Source: Clostridium akagii DSM 12554 (lineage in GTDB: Bacteria; Bacillota; Clostridia; Clostridiales; Clostridiaceae). Taken from it: 64,000 nt of DNA. Below the pieces are notes generated by a model. That model worked only from the letters and a program-made list of their open reading frames with translations. It ran no database searches and was not told the origin of the DNA. The stretch is from the NCBI RefSeq assembly GCF_000686725.1, contig NZ_KK366007.1, positions 62,001 to 126,000 of the forward strand, read 5' to 3'. The position numbers and the translations under genes were made by a program. How positions within the stretch are numbered: position 1 is the stretch's first letter; each line of letters starts with the position of its first letter. This document shows positions 43,974 through 52,199 of this stretch, in pieces.

Positions 43974-46400
43974 ATGAAATATGCAGAGATAATAAGTCAG
44001 ATGACATTAGAAGAAAAGGCATCATTAATGTCAGGAAAAGATTTTTGGCAAACTCAGGATATACAGCGGTTTGGAATTAATAATATATTTCTTGCTGATG
44101 GGCCCCATGGCATTAGAAAGCAGGAAGCGGCAGCAGATCACCTTGGGCTTAATTCTAGCGTTCCAGCAACTTGTTTTCCAACAGCTGCAACTGTAGCAAA
44201 TAGTTGGAATGTAGAACTTGGGCAAAAAATTGGAGAGTATCTTGGAGAAGAAGCTGTTTCACAGAAGGTTAATGTTTTGCTTGGACCTGGTATTAATATG
44301 AAGAGAAATCCTTTATGCGGAAGAAATTTTGAGTATTTCAGTGAAGATCCATATCTTACAGGTAAAATGGCAGCAGGTTATATAAGAGGAATTCAGTCAC
44401 ATGGAATCTCAGCTTGTGTAAAGCATTTTTGTGTAAACAATCAAGAAGAGAGACGTATGTCTATTAATACAATAGTTGATGAAAGAGCTCTTAGGGAAAT
44501 CTATCTAACTGCATTTGAAATTGCAGTTAAGGAAGGTAAGACTAAGGCACTAATGTCTTCCTATAATATGCTCAATGGTACTTATACCAATGAAAATATG
44601 CATTTGATGCATGATATTCTGCGGGGTGAATGGAATTATAAGGGTTGTGTTATCACAGATTGGGGTGGAAGTAATGATCGGGTGGCAGGACTTATAGCCG
44701 GTAACGAATTAGAAATGCCCACAACGGCAGGGGAGACCAATGAAGAAATTATTCAAGCAATTAAAAGCGAAAAAATCAAAGAAGACGTATTAGACCAGAG
44801 TGTAGACAGATTACTTGAACTTATTTTTACAACAGAGGAAGTATATAAAAAAGCTCATAAGAAGTTTGATATGCAAGAGCATCATAGAGTGGCACAGGAA
44901 GTGGCAGAAGAGTCAATAGTGCTACTTAAAAATGAGGAAAATATATTACCGCTTAAAAATGGTACAAAAGTTGCTGTAATAGGAGATTTTGCAAAAGAAG
45001 CACGATACCAAGGTGCAGGATCATCTGTGGTAAATCCAACAATTTTGGACCATACATTAGATTGTTTTGAGGAATCTAGAATTGTTAGCATTGGATATGA
45101 AACTGGCTTTGAACGTTACGGTAAGAAAAGTAATAAAAGAATAGATAGGGCATGTGAACTTGCTAAAGAAGCAGATGTCATTCTTTTATATATTGGATTA
45201 GATGAGGTTACTGAAGCTGAAGGACTGGACAGACAAAATATGAATATTTCGGATAATCAAATAGAGTTATTAAATGCTTTGCAAAAAGTTAATCAGAATA
45301 TTGTAGCGATTCTTTCTTGTGGCTGCGCAGTTGAAATGCCATGGATTAATAAGGTAAAAGGATTATTACATGGATATTTAAGTGGGCAAGCAGGTGCTAA
45401 AGCTATAATCAGAGTTTTGTCAGGTGATGTGAACCCTTCAGGAAAACTTACAGAAACATATCCCATTCATTATGAAGATACACCGTCCTTTAAGAATTTT
45501 CCTGGTAAGGAAGTGAGTGTAGAATATAGAGAAGGTATTTATATTGGTTATCGTTATTATGATGCAGCCAATGTAGAGGTCCGTTTTCCTTTTGGATATG
45601 GACTTAGTTATACAACTTTTGAGTATTCTTGTATAGAGGTTAATAAGAATGGAGTAACATTTAAATTAACCAATTCAGGGAGTACTCAAGGAATGGAGAT
45701 AGCACAGCTGTACGTAGGTTGTAAATCTGAGAATATTTTCAGGGCCAAAAAGGAATTAAAAGGATTTGTTAAGATATTTATAAATGCAGGTGAAACAAAG
45801 TCAGTAACAATACCTTTTGATGATAAAACTTTTCGCTATTTCAACATAAAGACAAATAAATGGGAAGTAGAAGCATCAGAATATAAAATCATGATTGGTG
45901 CATCAAGTGCCGATATCAGATTGAAAGATACTATTTTTATGGAAGGTTCAGGAGCGCCACTTCCCTATGATAAGGACAAACTTACATCTTATTATTCAGG
46001 AAAGGTAAACAATGTGGTCACAGAAGAATTTGAGAATTTGATTGGATGTAAAGTGCCAGTATCCACATGGGATAGAACAAAACCACTTGGTTATAACGAT
46101 ACTATTGCACAGTGCAAATATGCAAAGGGATTATTTGCAAGGTTTGCATTTAACATGATTGTTTTTGCATATTGGTTTTTAAGAAAAATAGGCAAGAGGA
46201 GTACTGCTAATATTATCATGATGTCTATATATCATATGCCTTTTAGGGGAATTGCCAGAATGACAGGTGGCGCTTTGAATATTCCAATGCTTAATGGCAT
46301 CTTGATGATAGTAAATGGTCATTTTTTTAAAGGCTTGAATCATTTATTGAAGGAAAGAAGTAAGATGGTTAAGGCGGCAAAAGCTAAAAAAATAGCATAA
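43974..46400 (+). CDS. GH3 beta-glucosidase-type enzyme with C-terminal membrane-like extension
   Basis: An 808-residue GH3 enzyme in the normal order. The barrel has MTLEEKASLMSGKDFWQT, FLADGPHGIRKQ, GRNFEYFSEDPYLTG, VKHFCVNNQEERR and the nucleophile Asp in GCVITDWGG. The C-domain (EESIVLLKNEENILPL) and Fn3 domain (TNSGSTQGMEIAQLYVG) follow. After about residue 690 there is an extra 115-residue part with hydrophobic helices (FARFAFNMIVFAYWFL and MLNGILMIVNGHFF) and a basic tail. There is no signal peptide, so the enzyme is probably cytoplasmic and membrane-associated. It acts on beta-linked glucosides or similar sugars. It is about 80 percent identical by eye to the gene at 47350. Confidence 0.92.
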   Translation: MKYAEIISQMTLEEKASLMSGKDFWQTQDIQRFGINNIFLADGPHGIRKQEAAADHLGLNSSVPATCFPTAATVANSWNVELGQKIGEYLGEEAVSQKVNVLLGPGINMKRNPLCGRNFEYFSEDPYLTGKMAAGYIRGIQSHGISACVKHFCVNNQEERRMSINTIVDERALREIYLTAFEIAVKEGKTKALMSSYNMLNGTYTNENMHLMHDILRGEWNYKGCVITDWGGSNDRVAGLIAGNELEMPTTAGETNEEIIQAIKSEKIKEDVLDQSVDRLLELIFTTEEVYKKAHKKFDMQEHHRVAQEVAEESIVLLKNEENILPLKNGTKVAVIGDFAKEARYQGAGSSVVNPTILDHTLDCFEESRIVSIGYETGFERYGKKSNKRIDRACELAKEADVILLYIGLDEVTEAEGLDRQNMNISDNQIELLNALQKVNQNIVAILSCGCAVEMPWINKVKGLLHGYLSGQAGAKAIIRVLSGDVNPSGKLTETYPIHYEDTPSFKNFPGKEVSVEYREGIYIGYRYYDAANVEVRFPFGYGLSYTTFEYSCIEVNKNGVTFKLTNSGSTQGMEIAQLYVGCKSENIFRAKKELKGFVKIFINAGETKSVTIPFDDKTFRYFNIKTNKWEVEASEYKIMIGASSADIRLKDTIFMEGSGAPLPYDKDKLTSYYSGKVNNVVTEEFENLIGCKVPVSTWDRTKPLGYNDTIAQCKYAKGLFARFAFNMIVFAYWFLRKIGKRSTANIIMMSIYHMPFRGIARMTGGALNIPMLNGILMIVNGHFFKGLNHLLKERSKMVKAAKAKKIA

Positions 46401-46420
46401 GTGCAAAAGGAGCTGTGAAA

Positions 46421-47059
46421 ATGAGTAGCGAAGAAAATAAAAATAATAAAATAGTTGCAGGAAAGATAGGTATTTGGGCAAAATACAAGGAAAAACATCC
46501 TAATATTGCGCAATTCATAGTATTTTTTATGCTGAGTAATGGAATAACGATTTTACAAATGGTTTTAATGCCTATGATTAAGGTTGGCTTTGGACATACA
46601 TCATTAGTAGGTACAAATTTTCAGATTGGTCAAATTGGTCATAATCTTAATGGAAGTGCCTATTATGTATTCAATTACGCAGCAGGTTCAATTTCATCAG
46701 GAGGAGGGGGAGGAATTGCATATTTCCTTGCAGTTCAAATATCTATGGCCATAGCACAGATTATTAATTTTTTTGTCCAGAGGAACATAACATTTAAGTC
46801 AAACAGCAACATTTTGAAGTCGGCTTTTGGGTATGTAATTGCTTACATTATTATATCAATAGGTGCTGCTGCTCTTCAGGGGCTTTACAAAGCTCCGATA
46901 TATCACTTATTCATGAACACATTGGGAATGGGGTCAGCTGGTGAAACAATATCAGATGCTATTACTATGATTATAAACGCTGCGATTTCTTTCTGGGTAT
47001 TTTTCCCTATATTTAAAATAATTTTCAAAAATGAGCCTGAAAAGCAAGATAATATATAA
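46421..47059 (+). CDS. GtrA-like polytopic membrane protein
   Basis: A 212-residue membrane protein with about four helices. IAQFIVFFMLSNGITILQMVLMP at the start and QISMAIAQIINFFVQRNITFKS in the middle match the GtrA-type pattern (phe-x-x-xG start, and the QRxxTF motif). GtrA proteins are thought to flip lipid-linked sugars. An unusual Gly/Ser-rich loop (SISSGGGGGIAYF) lies between them. ATG 46421 is preferred over GTG 46415 because AAAGGAG stands at the right distance. It lies between two near-identical GH3 genes and is probably transcribed with the first. Confidence 0.75.
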   Translation: MSSEENKNNKIVAGKIGIWAKYKEKHPNIAQFIVFFMLSNGITILQMVLMPMIKVGFGHTSLVGTNFQIGQIGHNLNGSAYYVFNYAAGSISSGGGGGIAYFLAVQISMAIAQIINFFVQRNITFKSNSNILKSAFGYVIAYIIISIGAAALQGLYKAPIYHLFMNTLGMGSAGETISDAITMIINAAISFWVFFPIFKIIFKNEPEKQDNI

Positions 47060-47127
47060 AGGTAGCTGACAGTAACGATTTGGTAGCTGTTAATGCATAT
47101 ATAAATCATTCACAAGTTTAAACAAAG

Positions 47128-47180
47128 TACCTCTTATTTGGTGAAATTAAGTCTACAAATAAAGCCGAAAGAGGTATTTT
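47128..47180 (+). terminator. Terminator after the GtrA-like gene
   Basis: TACCTCTT (47128-47135) pairs with AAGAGGTA (47169-47176) and is followed by TTTTTTG. The loop is long. The remaining 170 bases up to 47349 should hold the promoter of the next GH3 gene. Confidence 0.65.
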
Positions 47181-47349
47181 TTGTCATATAATTTAAAATA
47201 ATGATATGCATTGCTTGATGATACAGTTGTTTTCAATTATAATAGTTCTAAATAGTTTTATTTGCTTGGATAGATAAATTATACTAAAAGTGTTTGGGTG
47301 GGACTTGTTTTTTAGGTAACGCGGCAAAATACAAAAAGAGGAATATAAG

Positions 47350-49764
47350 ATGATACATAAAGACCTAATTAAAAAAATGACTTTAGAAGAGAAAGCGTCT
47401 TTAATGTCAGGAAAAGATTTTTGGCAAACCAAGGATATAGAACGTCTTGGAGTCAATAGTATTTTTCTTTCAGATGGACCCCATGGAATTAGAAAACAGG
47501 CTGTAGCGGCGGATCAGCTGGGACTTAATGAGGGTATTCCAGCCACATGTTTTCCAACAGCTGCCACTGTAGCAAATAGTTGGAATGAAGAAATGGGAGA
47601 AAAAATAGGAGAGTATCTTGGTGAAGAGGCAATTGCACAGAAAGTTAATGTAGTTCTTGGACCTGGAATTAATATGAAGAGAAATCCTTTATGCGGAATA
47701 AACTTTGAGTATTTCAGTGAAGATCCATATCTTGCAGGTAAAATGGCTGCAGGCTATATTAGAGGAATTCAGTCACATGGAATTTCAGCTTGTGTGAAGC
47801 ATTTTTGTGTAAATAATAAGGAAGAGAGACGTATGGCTATTGATACTATAGTCGATGAAAGAACTCTTAGGGAAATCTATCTAACTGCATTTGAAATTGC
47901 AGTTAAGGAAGGTAAGACTAAGGCAATAATGTCTTCCTATAATATGCTCAACGGTACCTACACCAATGAAAACATGCATTTGATGCAAGATATACTACGC
48001 GAGGAATGGAATTATAAAGGTTGTGTTATAACGGATTGGGGAGGAAGCAATGATCGTATAGCAGGACTTGTTGCGGGTAATGAACTAGAAATGCCTACAA
48101 CTGCAGGTGAGACAGATGAAGAAATTATTCAGGCAATTAAAAGTGGAAAAATTAAAGAACAAGTATTAGACGATTGTGTAGACAGATTACTTGAACTTAT
48201 TCTTACAACAGAGGAAGTATATAAGAAACCACATATGGAGTTTGATGTGGAAAAGCATCACAGAGTGACACAGAAAGTTGCAGAAGAGTCCATAGTGCTT
48301 CTTAAAAATGAAGAGAATATATTACCACTTAAATATGATAAAAAAGTTGCTGTAATTGGAGATTTTGCAAAAGAGGCACGGTATCAGGGTGCAGGATCAT
48401 CTATTGTAAATCCCACAATTTTAGATCACACATTAGATTGTTTTGATGAATCAGGAATTGTCAGTATTGGATATGAATCAGGTTTTGAACGTTATGGAAA
48501 GAAAAGTAAGAAAAAAATAGATAGGGCATGTGAACTTGCAAAACAAGCAGATGTAATTCTTTTATATATTGGTCTTGATGAAGTCACTGAAGTTGAAGGA
48601 ATGGACAGAAAAAGCATGAAAATTCCAGAGAATCAAATAGATCTATTAAACGCTTTGCAAAAAGTTAATCCTAATGTTGTGGCGATTCTTTCTTGTGGCT
48701 CCGCAGTAGAAATGCCATGGATTGATAAGGTAAAAGGATTATTACATGGATATTTAGGCGGGCAGGCAGGAGCAAGAGCTATATTAAGAGTTTTGTCTGG
48801 TGATGTGAATCCTTCAGGAAAACTTGCAGAAACTTATCCTATTCATTATGAGGATACTCCATCATTTTATAATTTTCAGGATAAGGAAGTTAGCGTAGAA
48901 TATAGAGAAGGTATTTATATTGGCTATCGCTATTATGATACAGCAGATATAGATGTTCTTTTTCCTTTTGGATATGGACTCAGTTATACAACTTTCGAGT
49001 ACTCAGATATTGAAGTTAACAAGGAAGGGGTAATTTTCAAATTATTAAATTCTGGAAATATAGCGGGAATGGAGATTGCACAGATGTACGTAGGATGTAG
49101 ATCAGAAGAGGTTTTCAGACCCCAAAAGGAATTAAAGGGATTTGTTAAGATATTTATAAATGCGGGTGAATCGAAAACTGTAACAATACCTTTTGACGAT
49201 AAGACATTCCGCTATTTTAACGTAAAAACAAATAAATGGGAAATAGAGGCAGCAGAATATAAAATTATGATCGGTGCATCAAGTGACGATATCAGATTAG
49301 TGGATACTATTTTTATGGAAGGTACGGGAGCACAACTTCCCTATGATAAAGACAAACTTCCATCTTATTATTCAGGAAAAGTAAACAATGTTGGCACAGA
49401 AGAATTTGAAAATTTGATTGGATGTAAAGTGCCAGTATCCACATGGGATAGAACAAAACCACTTGGTTATAACGATACTATTGCACAGTGCCAGTATGCA
49501 AAAGGACTATTTGCAAAACTTGTATTTCGTATAATAGTTTTCTTACATTGGTTTTTAAGAAAAATAGGAAAGAGAAGTACTGCTAATATTATCATGATGT
49601 CTATATATCATTTGCCATTTAGAGGAATTGCCAGGATGACAGGTGGTGCCTTAAATATGAAAATGCTTGACGGTATCTTGATGATAGTAAATGGTCATTT
49701 CTTTAAAGGGTTGAATCATTTGATAAAAGAGAAAAGTAAGATGGCTAAGGGCAAAAAAAGTTAA
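47350..49764 (+). CDS. GH3 beta-glucosidase-type enzyme, close paralogue
   Basis: An 804-residue copy of the gene at 43974 with the same domain order and all active-site motifs (DGPHGIRKQ, VKHFCVNN, nucleophile in CVITDWGG). The two differ at scattered positions along the whole length (for example GRNFEYFSEDP here reads GINFEYFSEDP), so the duplication is not recent. The C-terminal helical extension is kept (FAKLVFRIIVFLHWFL and MLDGILMIVNGHFF), which argues that it is functional. The R-to-I change in the GRNFEYF motif affects a residue near the sugar site and may shift specificity. AAAGAGGAA precedes the start. Confidence 0.93.
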   Translation: MIHKDLIKKMTLEEKASLMSGKDFWQTKDIERLGVNSIFLSDGPHGIRKQAVAADQLGLNEGIPATCFPTAATVANSWNEEMGEKIGEYLGEEAIAQKVNVVLGPGINMKRNPLCGINFEYFSEDPYLAGKMAAGYIRGIQSHGISACVKHFCVNNKEERRMAIDTIVDERTLREIYLTAFEIAVKEGKTKAIMSSYNMLNGTYTNENMHLMQDILREEWNYKGCVITDWGGSNDRIAGLVAGNELEMPTTAGETDEEIIQAIKSGKIKEQVLDDCVDRLLELILTTEEVYKKPHMEFDVEKHHRVTQKVAEESIVLLKNEENILPLKYDKKVAVIGDFAKEARYQGAGSSIVNPTILDHTLDCFDESGIVSIGYESGFERYGKKSKKKIDRACELAKQADVILLYIGLDEVTEVEGMDRKSMKIPENQIDLLNALQKVNPNVVAILSCGSAVEMPWIDKVKGLLHGYLGGQAGARAILRVLSGDVNPSGKLAETYPIHYEDTPSFYNFQDKEVSVEYREGIYIGYRYYDTADIDVLFPFGYGLSYTTFEYSDIEVNKEGVIFKLLNSGNIAGMEIAQMYVGCRSEEVFRPQKELKGFVKIFINAGESKTVTIPFDDKTFRYFNVKTNKWEIEAAEYKIMIGASSDDIRLVDTIFMEGTGAQLPYDKDKLPSYYSGKVNNVGTEEFENLIGCKVPVSTWDRTKPLGYNDTIAQCQYAKGLFAKLVFRIIVFLHWFLRKIGKRSTANIIMMSIYHLPFRGIARMTGGALNMKMLDGILMIVNGHFFKGLNHLIKEKSKMAKGKKS

Positions 49765-49772
49765 AAATTAAG

Positions 49773-49908
49773 AGTGACAAGTGACAAGTTAAGGAAATTT
49801 TGCCTTAGGGCAAAATGGACAAAGAAAAGAATCAACAAACTAATTTATTTTAATAGATTAGTTTTTACTTTAGTAAAAAAAATCTTCATCAACTTGCCAC
49901 TTGTCACT
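49773..49908. repeat. Long inverted repeat downstream of the GH3 gene
   Basis: AGTGACAAGTGACAAGTT (49773-49790) and AACTTGCCACTTGTCACT (49891-49908) are inverted copies with one mismatch. Inside are a small TTTTGCC/GGCAAAA hairpin (49797-49815) and a terminator-like AACTAATTTA/TAGATTAGTT hairpin with TTTTT (49838-49866). The left arm is the same short repeat found after other genes. The whole unit could be a small non-autonomous element or a nested terminator. Confidence 0.6.
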
Positions 49909-49986
49909 GCATTTTTATGTGTGTGTGGTTGACAAATACAAGTAAGTATTTTATAATTAAAAAAAGTTTGATGATATAAAAACGTT

Positions 49987-50206
49987 GATAAGGATTAGTA
50001 GAGATGTAAATCTTTTAAAAGAGAGGGAGTGCTGGGTGAAAGCTTCCTAAAAGACCATTTTGAACCTACCTTTGAGTTCTGCATTTAAAAGTGCAGCGGT
50101 TATTCCGTTAAAGCTTAAGTGAGTATTTTTAATTAATTATATTAATTAGGGTGGTACCGCCGAGATAACCTTGGTCCCTTTGTAGGGATTGAAGGCTTTT
50201 TTTTGT
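49987..50206 (+). ncRNA. T-box riboswitch, proline type, upstream of proS
   Basis: The T-box sequence AGGGTGGTACCGC (50148-50160) is exact; its TGGT can pair with the free end of uncharged tRNA. The stem I elements GAGAGGGAG and GGGTGAAAGCTTCC precede it. A candidate specifier CCT (proline) lies at 50065-50067 in GAACCTACC. The terminator is formed by CCTTGGTCCC against GGGATTGAAGG with T8 (about 50171-50206). Uncharged tRNA-Pro should favour read-through into proS. Confidence 0.93.
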
Positions 50207-50245
50207 TTTGTTTTATTTGTACATATATATAAGGAGGAATTTAAA

Positions 50246-51682
50246 ATGGGAAAAAAAGAAAAGCTTGTAGAACAAATAACTTCAATGGAGGATGATTTTG
50301 CACAGTGGTACACAGATATTGTAAAAAAAGCAGAGCTTGCTGATTATACAAGTGTTAAAGGGTGTATAATTTTTAGGCCTTATTCCTATGCAATATGGGA
50401 AAATATACAGAGTACTTTAGACAAGAAATTTAAGGAAACCGATCATGAAAATGTATATATGCCAATGCTTATTCCAGAAAGTTTACTTCAAAAGGAAAAA
50501 GATCATGTTGAAGGTTTCGCTCCTGAAGTTGCATGGGTAACTAAAAGTGGAGATGAAGATTTAACAGAAAAATTATGTATTAGGCCAACTTCCGAAACAT
50601 TATTTTGTGAACATTTTGCAAAAATAGTTCAATCTTATAAGGATTTGCCTAAGTTATATAATCAATGGTGTTCCGTTGTGAGAATGGAAAAAACCACAAG
50701 ACCATTCCTAAGAACTTCAGAGTTTCTATGGCAGGAAGGACATACAATACACTCTAGCAAAGAGGAAGCAGAAGCAGAGACAAAAAGAATGCTTAATATA
50801 TATGTAGATGTGTGTAAAGACCTACTTGCATTACCAGTTATAAAGGGAAGAAAAACAGAAAAAGAAAAATTTGCAGGTGCTGAAGCTACTTACACAATTG
50901 AAGCCTTAATGCATGATGGAAAAGCACTTCAATCAGGTACATCACATTTCTTCGGACAAAATTTTTCAAAGGCATTTGGAATACAGTTTTCAAATAAAGA
51001 AGGCAAACTTGAGTATGTTAACCAAACTTCATGGGGGATGAGTACTCGTATACTTGGTGCTATAATAATGGTTCATGGAGATAATGAAGGCTTAAAATTA
51101 CCACCAAGAGTTGCGCCAATCCAAGTTATTATAGTTCCAATAGCACAGCATAAAGAGGGTGTAATAGATAAGGCAAATGAACTTAAGGATAGATTAGCTA
51201 AAATAGCTAGGGTTAAGGTAGATATAAGTGATAAAATGCCAGGTTGGAAATTTAGCGAATATGAAATGAAGGGAGTTCCAATAAGACTTGAAGTAGGACC
51301 AAAAGACATTGAAAAAAATCAGGTTGTACTTGTAAGAAGAGATACTAGAGAAAAACTTTTTGTATCCATGGACGAACTTGAAACAAAAATACCAGAACTT
51401 CTAGAAGATATGCACAATGCTATGTATGAAGCCGCAAAGAAGTCTTTAGAAGAAAAAACTAGCAGCGCTAGGACTATGGAAGAATTTAAAGATATAGTTG
51501 AAAACAAAACTGGATTTGTTAAGGCTATGTGGTGTGGAGATAGGGCATGCGAGGAAAAGATAAAGGAAGAAACAGGAGCTAGTTCAAGATGCATACCATT
51601 TGAGCAAGAAGAAATAACGGACACTTGTGTTTGTTGCGGTAAAAAAGCTAAGGAAATGGTTTATTGGGGAAGAGCATATTAG
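50246..51682 (+). CDS. proS: Prolyl-tRNA synthetase (archaeal/eukaryote-like short type)
   Basis: Charges tRNA-Pro with proline. The 478-residue length and lack of the large insertion domain place it in the ProS type 3 (archaeal-like) group common in clostridia. Class II motifs are visible: [17 protein letters not shown] (motif 1), [14 protein letters not shown] (motif 2 loop) and the motif 3 region near [19 protein letters not shown]. The C-terminal part has the zinc-type cysteines ([29 protein letters not shown]). ATG 50246 follows AAGGAGG; the upstream in-frame start at 50189 lies inside the T-box terminator and is rejected. Confidence 0.97.
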   Translation: MGKKEKLVEQITSMEDDFAQWYTDIVKKAELADYTSVKGCIIFRPYSYAIWENIQSTLDKKFKETDHENVYMPMLIPESLLQKEKDHVEGFAPEVAWVTKSGDEDLTEKLCIRPTSETLFCEHFAKIVQSYKDLPKLYNQWCSVVRMEKTTRPFLRTSEFLWQEGHTIHSSKEEAEAETKRMLNIYVDVCKDLLALPVIKGRKTEKEKFAGAEATYTIEALMHDGKALQSGTSHFFGQNFSKAFGIQFSNKEGKLEYVNQTSWGMSTRILGAIIMVHGDNEGLKLPPRVAPIQVIIVPIAQHKEGVIDKANELKDRLAKIARVKVDISDKMPGWKFSEYEMKGVPIRLEVGPKDIEKNQVVLVRRDTREKLFVSMDELETKIPELLEDMHNAMYEAAKKSLEEKTSSARTMEEFKDIVENKTGFVKAMWCGDRACEEKIKEETGASSRCIPFEQEEITDTCVCCGKKAKEMVYWGRAY

Positions 51683-51778
51683 GCATGTTGAAAAAATAAT
51701 AAGGCACAACTTAGAAAATAGAAAGTCATTGATCACGAGAACTTTTGTGTCATAGTGTCTTAATAAAGAATATTTTTG

Positions 51779-51807
51779 TTGCAATGTTAAATTATATATA
51801 GTATAAT
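51779..51807 (+). promoter_or_regulatory. Promoter of the ABC exporter leader
   Basis: TTGCAA (51779-51784), a 17-bp spacer and TATAAT (51802-51807). It stands just before the small leader frame at 51842. Confidence 0.65.
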
Positions 51808-51841
51808 AAATATTGTAAAATAAAAAAGGAGGTCGTAAATA

Positions 51842-51934
51842 ATGAAAAACTTTTTAGTTAACAGAACACTTAGTGGCATTGCTTTTTATGCAAATAAACT
51901 AATAATTATATACGACCTGGCTGATTCTTTTTAG
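51842..51934 (+). CDS. Leader peptide of an attenuator upstream of an ABC multidrug exporter
   Basis: ATG 51842 follows AAAAAGGAGGT, one of the best ribosome binding sites in the window, and encodes a 30-residue peptide (starting MKNFLVNRTLSGIAFYANK) that is not a known domain. Two terminators with matching 3-prime arms follow at 51957 and 52036. AGGTCGTA at its ribosome binding site (51830-51837) is complementary to TACGACCT near its end (51911-51918). ACCTGGCT at 51915-51922 can pair with the first arm of the terminator. This is the layout of drug-responsive leaders such as bmrB before bmrCD in B. subtilis. Confidence 0.6.
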   Translation: MKNFLVNRTLSGIAFYANKLIIIYDLADSF

Positions 51935-51956
51935 AGTACTTTATTAATGTAAAGCT

Positions 51957-51987
51957 AGCCATAGGTTGTATACCTATGGCTTTTTTA
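51957..51987 (+). terminator. Attenuator terminator 1
   Basis: AGCCATAGGT (51957-51966) pairs perfectly with ACCTATGGCT (51972-51981), followed by TTTTTATAC. It lies 22 bases after the leader peptide stop, before the ABC exporter genes. Confidence 0.9.
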
Positions 51988-52035
51988 TACTCATTTCATG
52001 GGAATATTTGTAATGAAATGATTCCGCTATAAAGA

Positions 52036-52065
52036 AGCTGTAGGATAATGCCTATGGCTTTTTTT
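52036..52065 (+). terminator. Attenuator terminator 2
   Basis: AGCTGTAGG (52036-52044) pairs, with two G-T pairs, with CCTATGGCT (52051-52059), followed by TTTTTTT. Its second arm repeats that of terminator 1, so the two may be a duplicated or alternative pair. Confidence 0.7.
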
Positions 52066-52097
52066 ATATACAAAATTCTTAGAGGGAGTTGTTTAAA

Positions 52098-52157
52098 ATG
52101 AACAAAAAAGAAAATTATATTAATATGAGGAGTTATTTTTTTATCTTTTATGGGTAG
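52098..52157 (+). CDS. Second short leader frame before the ABC exporter
   Basis: ATG 52098 follows AGAGGGAG and encodes MNKKENYINMRSYFFIFYG (19 residues), rich in aromatic residues at the end. It ends 42 bases before the first ABC gene. It has a ribosome binding site but no recognised function, and may be part of the translational control of the exporter. Confidence 0.4.
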   Translation: MNKKENYINMRSYFFIFYG

Positions 52158-52199
52158 CAAAACTAAAAAAAATAAACATTAAAGGGGGAGACAAAATAA

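Noticed and set aside
50189-50245. Upstream extension of proS
   Set aside because: It would start within the T-box terminator; ATG 50246 has the AAGGAGG site and the family start.
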